Below, piece after piece: positions 15,433 to 22,740 of a DNA stretch of 37,458 bases. Numbering within the stretch: the stretch's first letter is position 1; the number at the start of each line of letters is the position of its first letter. Below the pieces are notes generated by a model. It did no database searches. It saw nothing but the letters and a program-made list of their open reading frames with translations, and was not told the origin of the DNA. Origin of the DNA: Defluviitaleaceae bacterium (GTDB lineage: Bacteria; Bacillota; Clostridia; Lachnospirales; UBA5962); assembly GCA_009779915.1 (NCBI GenBank), contig WRBA01000020.1:1-37458 (forward strand). Reading direction: 5' to 3'. The translations under genes and the position numbers were made by a program.

Positions 15433-15930
15433 ATGGAAAATAGCAAGACGAAAAACCCCTTCCAAGGGACTAAAGAGCAGGAAAATGAGCTTATGAAGCT
15501 TATCGAAGCAAACAAAAACGAACCGGGGGCACTTATGCCGCTGCTGCAAGGGGCACAGGATATTTACGGATATTTGCCTATCGAAGTGCAAACAATGATA
15601 GCAAAAGGGTTGGACAAGCCTTTAGAGGAAGTATACGGTGTTGTAACCTTTTACTCTCAGTTTTCACTTAATCCTAAGGGGAAGTATAAGGTTTCAGTAT
15701 GTTTAGGTACCGCTTGCTATGTAAAAGCCGCAGGGGAAATATTTGAGCGTCTTGAGCGACTCTTAGGCATAAAAGGCGGCGAATGTACAGAGGATGGGCT
15801 TTATTCTCTGGACGCGTGCCGTTGTGTAGGTGCTTGCGGTCTTGCGCCGGTTGTTTTGGTAAATGAGGATGTTTACGGGCGTATAGGGCCTGAGGATATA
15901 GATGAAATAATGGCGAAATATAAGGAATAG
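15433..15930 (+). CDS. hydC: NAD(H)-linked [FeFe]-hydrogenase subunit HydC (NuoE-like)
   Basis: 165 residues of the thioredoxin-like [2Fe-2S] type. The four ligands are C90 and C95 (CLGTAC), then C131 and C135 (CRCVGAC), preceded by the NuoE helical domain with EVYGVVTFYSQF. It passes electrons between the flavin site of HydB and the other clusters. The start is ATG at 15433 with a strong AAAGGAGG 12 bases upstream, which is rather far; an ATG at 15423 is out of frame. First gene of hydC-ATPase-hydD-hydB-hydA, all on the plus strand with short gaps until hydA. Confidence 0.93.
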   Translation: MENSKTKNPFQGTKEQENELMKLIEANKNEPGALMPLLQGAQDIYGYLPIEVQTMIAKGLDKPLEEVYGVVTFYSQFSLNPKGKYKVSVCLGTACYVKAAGEIFERLERLLGIKGGECTEDGLYSLDACRCVGACGLAPVVLVNEDVYGRIGPEDIDEIMAKYKE

Positions 15931-15932
15931 TT

Positions 15933-16484
15933 GTGCGCGAACTATCTATGCATATATGGGATATCGCCCAAAACTCCATAGATGCAGAGGCTGATAAAAT
16001 AGTCATAATATTTAGTGCAGATAAAAATGATGACTGTTTAACAATCAAAATAAAAGATAATGGCAAAGGGATGGATGACGAGGCTCTTAAAAAGGCTTTA
16101 GACCCATTTTATACCAGCAAACCCTCAGCTAAAAGAGGATTTGGCTTACCTTTTTTTGAAATGGGCGCAAAGCAAACAGGGGGGTCTTTTGCCATAGCTT
16201 CAAAGCCTAAAGTGGGTACTGTTGTTAAAGCTTCTTTTGTCTACTCTCATATTGACAGGGTGCCTTTAGGGGATATCGGCTATGCCATAGGTCATATTAT
16301 TTGTTTGAATGAAGAAATTGAAATTGAATTTATATTAAAAACAGGGGATGAGAGATTTTATATTTCCACCGGCAGCGTAAAAGCTGTTTTGGAAAATTTA
16401 ACATTAAAGCACCCTAAGGTTACAGAACTGGTTTGTGAGTTTATAAGCTTAAATATACAGGATATAGTCGCTGATTTGTATTGA
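15933..16484 (+). CDS. GHKL-type ATP-binding protein inside the hydrogenase operon
   Basis: 183 residues. The first 110 form a histidine-kinase-like ATPase fold: an N-box-like helix IWDIAQNSIDAEADKIVI, G1 DNGKGM, and DPFYTSKPSAKRGFGLPFF as F/G2 box. No dimerisation/phospho-histidine domain is present. The last 70 residues are an unassigned domain with no obvious motif. Such ATPases are found next to NADH-linked [FeFe]-hydrogenases in several clostridia, but I know of no established role. It may be a regulator like an anti-sigma kinase or an assembly factor. The start is GTG, 2 bases after the hydC stop, with AAGGA in the hydC end. Confidence 0.82.
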   Translation: MRELSMHIWDIAQNSIDAEADKIVIIFSADKNDDCLTIKIKDNGKGMDDEALKKALDPFYTSKPSAKRGFGLPFFEMGAKQTGGSFAIASKPKVGTVVKASFVYSHIDRVPLGDIGYAIGHIICLNEEIEIEFILKTGDERFYISTGSVKAVLENLTLKHPKVTELVCEFISLNIQDIVADLY

Positions 16485-16509
16485 AAGCATATAGGAACAG
16501 GAGGACGCT

Positions 16510-16899
16510 ATGAAAAAAATAGCAAACGTTGAAGAACTAAACGCTATGAGAGACAAGCTGAAAGATAAGATAGGTATCCGTCATGATGTGCCTAATAATA
16601 TCCAAGTTGTGGTAGGTATGGGAACTTGCGGTATAGCCGCAGGGGCACCGGCTGTCCTTAGTGCAGTAACAAAGGAAGTAGGCAGGCTGAATTTACAAAA
16701 TGTAACGGTTGCTCACAAAGGCTGCCAAGGTAATTGTGAAAATGAACCAATTGTGGAAGTAATTATCCCTGGTAAAGAGCCTGTAACTTATGTTAATATG
16801 AATTCGCAGAAAGTTACTAAAATAATAGGCGAGCATGTGGTAGGGGGCAAGCCTGTTGTAGAGTACAGTAAATACGGCCGTATTAAAGGCTTTGAGTAG
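16510..16899 (+). CDS. hydD: Thioredoxin-like [2Fe-2S] ferredoxin, HydD-like
   Basis: 129 residues of the (2Fe-2S) ferredoxin-like thioredoxin fold. Cysteines occur in GMGTCGIAAGA and GCQGNCENEP. Only three occur in the ligand regions, so the fourth ligand is unclear or the cluster may be absent. Proteins of this size between hydC and hydB are called HydD in thermophilic clostridia such as Thermoanaerobacter; the symbol is given by that analogy. ATG start with AGGAGG about 7 bases upstream. It ends 13 bases before hydB. Confidence 0.78.
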   Translation: MKKIANVEELNAMRDKLKDKIGIRHDVPNNIQVVVGMGTCGIAAGAPAVLSAVTKEVGRLNLQNVTVAHKGCQGNCENEPIVEVIIPGKEPVTYVNMNSQKVTKIIGEHVVGGKPVVEYSKYGRIKGFE

Positions 16900-16912
16900 A
16901 GGAGATAAGAGA

Positions 16913-18697
16913 ATGTATCGTTCACATATATTAGTTTGTGCAGGGACTAATTGTCACTCCGGCAAAAGCGATAAATTTATCGAATATTTAGATGAAAAGC
17001 TTTTAGAACACAAGCTTAACGAGGAAGTTAAGGTGGTAAAAACAGGCTGTTTCGGTTTGTGTGCATTCGGACCTGTTGTTGTTGTTTATCCTGAAGGGAT
17101 ATTTTACCAAATGGTGGATCAGGCAGGGATCGAGCGGATTTTTGCCGAGCATGTGCTTAAAGGCCGCATAGTTGATGATCTTGTGTATGAAGAGTCTAAA
17201 AAGCACGGCGTAATCGAGCCTTTTGAGCAAACGGACTTTTTTAGGAAGCAGGTTAGGGTGGCACTTCATAACTGCGGCGTTATCGACCCGGAAGATATTA
17301 ACGAGTACATAGCGGTAGACGGTTATCAGGCACTTGCCAAGGTTTTAACAACTATGACCCCGCAGCAGGTTATTGATGAAATTAAAGCCTCAGGGCTTCG
17401 GGGGCGCGGGGGCGCGGGATTTCCAACAGGACTTAAATGGTCTTTTGCCGCGGCTGAACCGGCCGGCAAAAAATACATATGCTGTAACGCTGATGAGGGC
17501 GATCCGGGTGCTTTTATGGATCGCTCCGTACTTGAAGGTGACCCTCATGTACTGATTGAAGCTATGGCTATTGCCGCTTACGCTGTTGGTGCTGATGAAG
17601 GCTATAAATACGTAAGGGCTGAATATCCTCTTGCTGTCCAGCGCTTCCAAAAAGCCTTGGATGATGCTCGTGCTATGGGCTTTTTAGGTGAAAATATATT
17701 AGGCACAGGTTTTTCATTTGATATGCATGTTAAACTTGGGGCCGGTGCCTTTGTATGCGGCGAAGAGACGGCACTTTTAACCTCAATCGAAGGTAATAGG
17801 GGGGAACCGAGACCGAGACCTCCGTTCCCTGCTGTTAAAGGTCTTTTTGGCAAGCCGACTGTCTTAAATAATGTTGAAACCCTTGCCAATATCCCAAGGA
17901 TTATAATGGAAGGGGCAGACTGGTTTGCCGGCATGGGTACTGAAACCTCTAAAGGCACCAAAGTTTTTGCCCTTGGGGGCAATATTGTAAATGTTGGGCT
18001 TGTGGAAGTGCCTATGGGTATAACCCTTCGCGAAATCGTTGAGGAAATCGGCGGCGGTATCCCAAGCGGCAAAAAGTTTAAAGCGGCTCAAACGGGGGGA
18101 CCTTCCGGGGGCTGTATCCCTGCTAAATTGCTGGATACAGGCATCGATTATGAGTCATTGGCTCAAGTAGGCTCTATGATGGGTTCCGGCGGGCTTATTG
18201 TTATGGATGAGGATAGCTGTATGGTGGATATTGCCAAGTTCTACCTTGATTTTACTGTAGATGAGTCCTGCGGTAAATGCGCCCCATGCCGTATCGGCAC
18301 TAAGCAGCTCCTTGAAATACTTGAAAAAATAACCCAAGGTCAAGGTGTTATGGAGGATTTGGATACCCTTAAAACTCTTAGTACCCATATTATGGAAAAC
18401 TCTTTATGCGCTCTTGGGCAAACCGCGCCAAACCCTGTAGCTTCTACCTTGGAGTATTTCTGGGACGAATATGTGGAGCATGTTGTAAACAAAAAATGCC
18501 CTGCAGGTATGTGTAAAGATTTATTGACTTATACTATACTGCCTGATAAATGTATCGGCTGTACTATTTGTGCGAGAGTTTGCCCGGTTAATGCTATTTC
18601 AGGCAAGGTTAAAGAGATACATACTATTGACGAAAAATGTATTAAATGCGGCGTTTGCGTGGATAAATGTAAATTTGACGCAATTATAAAAGTATAA
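16913..18697 (+). CDS. hydB: NADH-binding hydrogenase subunit HydB (NuoF-like)
   Basis: 594 residues from ATG 16913, which has AGGAG 7 bases upstream; an in-frame TTG at 16892 would overlap hydD and is disfavoured. Domains in order: an N-terminal thioredoxin-like [2Fe-2S] part (C9, C14, C46, C50); a NuoF core with the FMN/NADH glycine loop GRGGAGFPTG (164-173) and EGDPGA; the SLBB and [4Fe-4S] part ESCGKCAPCRIGT; and a C-terminal pair of ferredoxin clusters (CIGCTICARVCP and CIKCGVCVDKC). It is the flavin site where NADH meets the iron-sulphur chain. In electron-bifurcating homologues ferredoxin is a second partner, which is plausible here but not shown. Confidence 0.95.
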   Translation: MYRSHILVCAGTNCHSGKSDKFIEYLDEKLLEHKLNEEVKVVKTGCFGLCAFGPVVVVYPEGIFYQMVDQAGIERIFAEHVLKGRIVDDLVYEESKKHGVIEPFEQTDFFRKQVRVALHNCGVIDPEDINEYIAVDGYQALAKVLTTMTPQQVIDEIKASGLRGRGGAGFPTGLKWSFAAAEPAGKKYICCNADEGDPGAFMDRSVLEGDPHVLIEAMAIAAYAVGADEGYKYVRAEYPLAVQRFQKALDDARAMGFLGENILGTGFSFDMHVKLGAGAFVCGEETALLTSIEGNRGEPRPRPPFPAVKGLFGKPTVLNNVETLANIPRIIMEGADWFAGMGTETSKGTKVFALGGNIVNVGLVEVPMGITLREIVEEIGGGIPSGKKFKAAQTGGPSGGCIPAKLLDTGIDYESLAQVGSMMGSGGLIVMDEDSCMVDIAKFYLDFTVDESCGKCAPCRIGTKQLLEILEKITQGQGVMEDLDTLKTLSTHIMENSLCALGQTAPNPVASTLEYFWDEYVEHVVNKKCPAGMCKDLLTYTILPDKCIGCTICARVCPVNAISGKVKEIHTIDEKCIKCGVCVDKCKFDAIIKV

Positions 18698-18702
18698 GTT
18701 TT

Positions 18703-18751
18703 CGTTAAAATCCGCTTGTTTCTTAGGCTCTTTGACCTACGGATTTTAACG
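18703..18751. repeat. Perfect 12-base inverted repeat between hydB and hydA
   Basis: CGTTAAAATCCG (18703-18714) and CGGATTTTAACG (18740-18751) around 25 bases, starting 6 bases after the hydB stop. Similar arms occur at 32709-32753, so this is likely a dispersed element rather than a hydrogenase-specific signal. It could still act as a partial terminator or processing site. Confidence 0.7.
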
Positions 18752-18752
18752 A

Positions 18753-18815
18753 GGCTGAGGTTGGAATGAATTAAAAGTTACGGCGTAAGCTTGAGGCTTT
18801 TAATTCTCCTCAGCC
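18753..18815. repeat. Second hairpin between hydB and hydA
   Basis: GGCTGAGG (18753-18760) pairs with CCTCAGCC (18808-18815), and GAATTAAAAG (18768-18777) pairs with CTTTTAATTC (18797-18806). The two stems are nested, forming a long arm directly after the first inverted repeat. With it, most of the 214-base gap 18698-18911 is structured. Confidence 0.7.
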
Positions 18816-18911
18816 GGGCAAAGCCCGCCTTGCGGATTAATATCTGGGATGTTAAAAACATATAGGTTTTGATAGATTTAGTTGATTTCCTTAAATTAGG
18901 AGGTAAAATAC

Positions 18912-20648
18912 ATGGACAACGTAAAGTTAAAAATAAACGGCTTAGACGTGGAAGTTCCAAAGGGTACCACAGTCCTTGACGCGGCTCATAAACTGGGTAT
19001 CCGTATCCCCACCCTTTGCTATTTGAGAGAGATAAATGCCATTGGTGCCTGCCGTATTTGTGTAGTTGAAGTTAAAGGGGCAAGAAGTTCAGTTGCGGCA
19101 TGTGTTCACCCTGTAAGTGAAGGCATGGAAATACAGACTAATACGGAAAAACTGCGCCAAGCCCGCAAAATGACATTAGAGCTTATAGTTTCCGACCATA
19201 GGATGGATTGTCTGTCTTGTGAGCGTTCACTTAGATGTGAGCTTCAAACACTTGCAAATGAGTATGAAGTTGACCAGCACAAATTCGCTAACTTAAATCC
19301 GGAGGTTGATGACTCGGCTCCTCATCTTATAAGGGATAACTCAAAATGTATACTTTGCCGTAAATGTGTAGCTGTTTGTAAGCATAATCAAGCTGTTGGA
19401 GTTATTGGCGCAAACTATCGCGGCTATAAAACCCAAATTGGCAGCCCATTTGACCTGCCTTTGGATACTCAGCCTTGTATTTACTGCTCGCAATGTGTTG
19501 CCGTATGCCCAACGGGAGCTTTAAGCGAAAAATATGACCATAAAAAAGTGTGGGAAGCCATTGCAAATCCTAATAAACATGTGGTTGTAGCCTGCGCCCC
19601 TGCCGTAAGGGCACAGCTTGGGGAATGTTTTAATTACCCAATAGGCACCAATGTTTCCGGCAAAATGGTAACGGCACTTAGGCGTATGGGCTTTGATAAG
19701 GTATTTGACGTGCCGACAGCGGCGGATTTTACTATTATGGAAGAAGGGACGGAGCTTATTAAACGCCTTGAAGCAGGCGGTCCTTTCCCAATGTTTACAT
19801 CCTGCTCTCCCGGCTGGGTTAAGTTTTGTGAGCATTTTTATCCGGAGTATTTGGATAATCTTTCAACCTGTAAATCGCCTCAGCAAATGTACGGGGCACT
19901 TATGAAAACATATTACGCCGAGAAAGAGGGTATCAAGCCTGAGGATATGTATGTAGTCTCAGTTATGCCTTGTGCGGCGAAGAAATTTGAAATTACAAGA
20001 GATCACCAAAACGCTGCAGGGATACCTGATTTAGACGCAGTAATTACCACTAACGAGCTTGCGCTTATGATAAGGCAAACAGGGCTTATTTTTGAAGATT
20101 TGCCTGACGAGGACTTTGACCCGGCATTTGGTATAGCCTCAGGTGCCGGACATATATTCGGTGTAACCGGTGGTGTATGTGAAGCTACTCTTAGGACGGT
20201 TTCCGAGATTGTATCAGGCAAACCTCTTGAAAAGCTTGAGTTTAACGAAGTCCGCGGTGTTGCAGGCATAAAAGAAGCTGAATATGACCTTGGGGGCAAA
20301 AAGCTTAAAGTCGCTGTCGTAAGCGGCACAGCAAATGCCAAAAAAGTAATAGAAGATATTAAGAGCGGGGCAAAAGAGTATCATTTTATAGAGATGATGG
20401 CTTGCCCGGGCGGTTGTGTAAACGGCGGCGGTCAGCCGTATCAGCCGGGCTATGTACGTAATTTTACGGATTTACGCGCCCTTCGTGCCAAAGCCCTTTA
20501 TAGAGAGGACGCACCAAAAACAGCCCTCAGAAAAAGCCACGAAAACCCTGTGGTTAAAGAAATTTATGACAGCTATTTAGGGGAGCCGGGAGGTCATAAG
20601 GCTCATGAGCTGCTGCATACCTCCTATGTTAAAAGGACTGTGTATTAA
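18912..20648 (+). CDS. hydA: [FeFe]-hydrogenase catalytic subunit HydA
   Basis: 578 residues. An N-terminal [2Fe-2S] domain (C36, C47, C50, C64) is followed by the His-ligated [4Fe-4S] site (H96, C100, C103, C109), two ferredoxin-type clusters (C146-C156 and C189-C199), and the H-cluster domain with L1 TSCSPGW (296-302), L2 MPCAAKKFE (352-360) and L3 EMMACPGGCVNGGGQP (C498, C502). A small-subunit-like tail ends the protein. It makes or oxidises H2. Oddity: L1 has serine where the textbook motif is TSCCPxW. ATG with TAGGAGG about 7 bases upstream. A structured 214-base gap separates it from hydB, so it may have its own expression control. Confidence 0.96.
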   Translation: MDNVKLKINGLDVEVPKGTTVLDAAHKLGIRIPTLCYLREINAIGACRICVVEVKGARSSVAACVHPVSEGMEIQTNTEKLRQARKMTLELIVSDHRMDCLSCERSLRCELQTLANEYEVDQHKFANLNPEVDDSAPHLIRDNSKCILCRKCVAVCKHNQAVGVIGANYRGYKTQIGSPFDLPLDTQPCIYCSQCVAVCPTGALSEKYDHKKVWEAIANPNKHVVVACAPAVRAQLGECFNYPIGTNVSGKMVTALRRMGFDKVFDVPTAADFTIMEEGTELIKRLEAGGPFPMFTSCSPGWVKFCEHFYPEYLDNLSTCKSPQQMYGALMKTYYAEKEGIKPEDMYVVSVMPCAAKKFEITRDHQNAAGIPDLDAVITTNELALMIRQTGLIFEDLPDEDFDPAFGIASGAGHIFGVTGGVCEATLRTVSEIVSGKPLEKLEFNEVRGVAGIKEAEYDLGGKKLKVAVVSGTANAKKVIEDIKSGAKEYHFIEMMACPGGCVNGGGQPYQPGYVRNFTDLRALRAKALYREDAPKTALRKSHENPVVKEIYDSYLGEPGGHKAHELLHTSYVKRTVY

Positions 20649-20659
20649 GAGAATGTGAG

Positions 20660-20677
20660 TATTGGTATATACCAATA
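20660..20677. promoter_or_regulatory. Perfect 18-base palindrome, candidate operator
   Basis: TATTGGTATATACCAATA is fully self-complementary. It lies 12 bases after the hydA stop and about 75 bases before the aminotransferase. The GTATATAC core fits the general GntR-type half-site arrangement (GT-N-TA-N-AC), but this is a loose match. No GntR gene is in the window. Confidence 0.45.
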
Positions 20678-20701
20678 ATGCAAAATACATAGATATAAAA
20701 C

Positions 20702-20729
20702 AACCCGGAGAGAGAAATCTTTCCGGGTT
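20702..20729. repeat. 8-base hairpin between hydA and the aminotransferase
   Basis: AACCCGGA (20702-20709) pairs with TCCGGGTT (20722-20729) around 12 bases. Only a short mixed tract follows, so as a hydA terminator it would be weak. Confidence 0.5.
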
Positions 20730-20752
20730 AGGTCGTTTATATATATACTGAG

Positions 20753-21925
20753 GTGATTATCATAAAAACCCTAAAATGCAATTACAAAATGCTAAACCCT
20801 AATATTAATATTGTATCAAGTGAAAATTGCTATATTATTGATGAAAACGGTAAAAAATACGTAGATTTTGAAGCAGGAGTTTGGAGTGCCTCTCTTGGGC
20901 ATAATAATAAAGAAATAAATGCCGCAATGATAAGGCAAATGAATGAAATAAGCCATGTAGGTTACAGATATACTACGAAAATAGTTGATAAGGCGGCAGG
21001 GAAAGTCTTGGATTTACTGGGCTTTGACGGAGGCAAATGCGTGTTTTTAAGCTCCGGCAGCGAAGCGGTGGAATTTGGGGTTAAAATTGCAAAAAAAGTT
21101 ATAGATAAGCCCTATTTCCTGTATTTAAACAATTATTACCTATCTGCCTACGGCATATCGGCCAATAGAAGCAAAGAGGACTGGATTCCCCTTGATTTAT
21201 CCGAATATAAGGGCAATGCGGAGGATTTTTTAGCCCATATACCATTTGATAAAATAGCCGCTTTTGTTTTTGAGCCGGGCAACGCCTCCGGGACAGCGCA
21301 ATTGCCCCCGAAAGAGCTTATTAAAGCCATAGAGGATAAAATAAAAGCCTGCGGCGGCGTTATAGTAGTCGATGAAGTTACCACAGGTATCGGGCGCACA
21401 GGGAAGTGGTTCGGTTATGAGCATTATAATATGTCCCCGGATATTGTTTGCCTTGGCAAGGGGATTGGAGGGGGCTACCCTGTAAGTGTTATAGGCATGG
21501 TAAAGGATATAGCTGATTTAGTGGAAAAATCGGATTTTGTATACGCTCAGTCCCATCAAGATGACCCCTTAGGCTGTGCTGTTGTATATGAGGTTATTTC
21601 TATTATAGAGAGGGATAAACTAATACAAAAAGCTGCGGATATGGGCAAAATCCTCGAAAGGGAGCTTAAATCCCTGATGGCACGCCATAATATAATAAAA
21701 GAAGTCCGCGGCGTTGGGCTTATGTACGTTATTGAGCTTAATCAAAGGGAGGATATAACTCTTGATGAAATTCACAAGGCAATCTTTGACGCCGGATATA
21801 TAGCAGGCTTGCGGCCTCAGGCGAATGTACTTAGGTTTTATCCCCCTCTTACCATAGAGGAGGGGCAGATTAAGGGGCTAGTAAGGGCACTTGACAATGT
21901 GCTTTGCGTTGACAACATATCTTAA
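20753..21925 (+). CDS. Class III PLP-dependent aminotransferase
   Basis: 390 residues of fold-type I: SSGSEAVEFGVKIA (PLP phosphate), a conserved VVDEVTTGIGRTG with D207 contacting the pyridine nitrogen, and CLGKGIGGGYPVSV with the PLP-binding lysine K236. The subgroup includes ornithine, acetylornithine and omega-amino acid transaminases; the exact substrate cannot be read. The start is uncertain: GTG at 20753 is the only canonical start before M13, but the best SD (GAGGTGAT) overlaps it and would suit an unusual ATA at 20762. Other neighbours give no pathway. Confidence 0.85.
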   Translation: MIIIKTLKCNYKMLNPNINIVSSENCYIIDENGKKYVDFEAGVWSASLGHNNKEINAAMIRQMNEISHVGYRYTTKIVDKAAGKVLDLLGFDGGKCVFLSSGSEAVEFGVKIAKKVIDKPYFLYLNNYYLSAYGISANRSKEDWIPLDLSEYKGNAEDFLAHIPFDKIAAFVFEPGNASGTAQLPPKELIKAIEDKIKACGGVIVVDEVTTGIGRTGKWFGYEHYNMSPDIVCLGKGIGGGYPVSVIGMVKDIADLVEKSDFVYAQSHQDDPLGCAVVYEVISIIERDKLIQKAADMGKILERELKSLMARHNIIKEVRGVGLMYVIELNQREDITLDEIHKAIFDAGYIAGLRPQANVLRFYPPLTIEEGQIKGLVRALDNVLCVDNIS

Positions 21926-21937
21926 TAATAGTATAAT
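21909..21937 (+). promoter_or_regulatory. Consensus sigma-A promoter for the toxin-antitoxin pair
   Basis: TTGACA (21909-21914), exactly 17 bases, TATAAT (21932-21937), both hexamers perfect. It overlaps the last codons of the aminotransferase. Initiation near 21944 places an ATG at 21938 outside the message, supporting the GTG start of the antitoxin. Confidence 0.9.
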
Positions 21938-21967
21938 ATGCATAAAATAACGATAGGAGTTGATGGA

Positions 21968-22249
21968 GTGATTATCCGGCCTTCTACAGCCCTTAGAAAT
22001 GAGTATACTGAAATATCGCGTATTTGTAAGGAAAGCGGTGAGCCTATTTACCTGACCAAAAACGGCGAAGGGGATTTAGTTGTTATGTCTATAGCCGCTT
22101 TTGAGAAGCAAAAAAGGCTTTTAGAGCTTAAAGCAAAGTTACTTGAAGCGGAGGAACAGCGGGTTAATAATCTAGCTGCTTATGCTCACAAGGAGGTTAG
22201 AGAACGCTTTAGCGCAAAGAGAACAGCAGGAGGCGCGGAAGATGTATAA
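21968..22249 (+). CDS. Phd/YefM-type antitoxin
   Basis: 93 residues from GTG 21968. The N-terminal IIRPSTALRNEYTEISRICK, then PIYLTKNGEGDLVVMS, is the Phd/YefM DNA-binding pattern, followed by a helical toxin-binding tail (LLEAEEQRVNNLAAY). AGGAG lies 8 bases before the GTG. An in-frame ATG at 21938 is right at the predicted -10 and has no SD, so it is rejected. The stop overlaps the toxin start by 8 bases. Phd proteins repress their own operon with the toxin and neutralise it. Confidence 0.9.
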   Translation: MIIRPSTALRNEYTEISRICKESGEPIYLTKNGEGDLVVMSIAAFEKQKRLLELKAKLLEAEEQRVNNLAAYAHKEVRERFSAKRTAGGAEDV

Positions 22250-22541
22250 GATTATCTACCTGCAAAAAGCCTTGGATGATTTAGACGAAATACATCTTTA
22301 TATAGCCCAAGACAGCCCTAAAGCTGCTGATAAAATGATAAACAACATTTTAGATTCTATAGAGGGGCTTTTAATATTTCCCCTATCCGGCAGCTCTGTA
22401 AATGACAGGCTTGATGTGGAAGGAGATTATAGGATGCTGGCAGTTAAACCCTATCTTGTATTTTACAGGGTTATCGGCGAGGAAGTAATTATTTACAGAG
22501 TACTTCACAGCAGGAGATATCATAATGCACTGCTTGATTAA
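22242..22541 (+). CDS. RelE/ParE-family toxin
   Basis: 99 residues from ATG 22242 (AGGAGG 9 bases upstream). MYKIIYLQKALDDLDEIHLY matches the first strand and helices of RelE/ParE toxins; the C-terminal VEGDYRMLAVKPYLVFYRV and VIIYRVLHSRR complete the sheet. RelE members cut mRNA in the ribosome and ParE members poison gyrase; the sequence does not decide which, although YRML and the terminal H-x-R-R look intact. A longer in-frame start at 22182 inside the antitoxin is rejected. Confidence 0.88.
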   Translation: MYKIIYLQKALDDLDEIHLYIAQDSPKAADKMINNILDSIEGLLIFPLSGSSVNDRLDVEGDYRMLAVKPYLVFYRVIGEEVIIYRVLHSRRYHNALLD

Positions 22542-22562
22542 TTATTTATAGTGAAATGCTGT

Positions 22563-22602
22563 ATAACCTAATGATATATTCTTTACTATGGCGTTAGGTT
22601 AT
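22563..22602. repeat. 9-base inverted repeat in the gap before the phosphofructokinase
   Basis: ATAACCTAA (22563-22571) and TTAGGTTAT (22594-22602), 22 bases apart, just after the toxin stop. It is possibly a weak terminator: a T-rich tract follows at 22608-22616. Confidence 0.4.
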
Positions 22603-22682
22603 GATAAAATTATTTTGACCTATAGGAATAGATTAAACAACTGCAATTGAAAAGCACGAATAATGGAGATACTAAAAAGGTT

Positions 22683-22698
22683 CTAGGTCAAGGAGAGT
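22683..22698 (+). repeat. 16-base fragment of the AGGTCAAGGAGAGT repeat end
   Basis: CTAGGTCAAGGAGAGT matches the inverse of the right arm at 34413-34428 over about 14 bases and the left arm at 34152 with one or two differences. A third site sharing this element end. Confidence 0.4.
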
Positions 22699-22740
22699 AC
22701 CGACAAGAAACTCCAAACAAATTCAAAAGAGGTGGCTTAA

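Noticed and set aside
16892-16912. An upstream TTG start for HydB
   Set aside because: It overlaps the hydD stop and its added residues include the ribosome site of ATG 16913.
22182-22241. A 20-residue N-terminal extension of the RelE-type toxin
   Set aside because: It lies in the antitoxin gene with no SD; AGGAGG precedes ATG 22242, where the toxin family normally begins.
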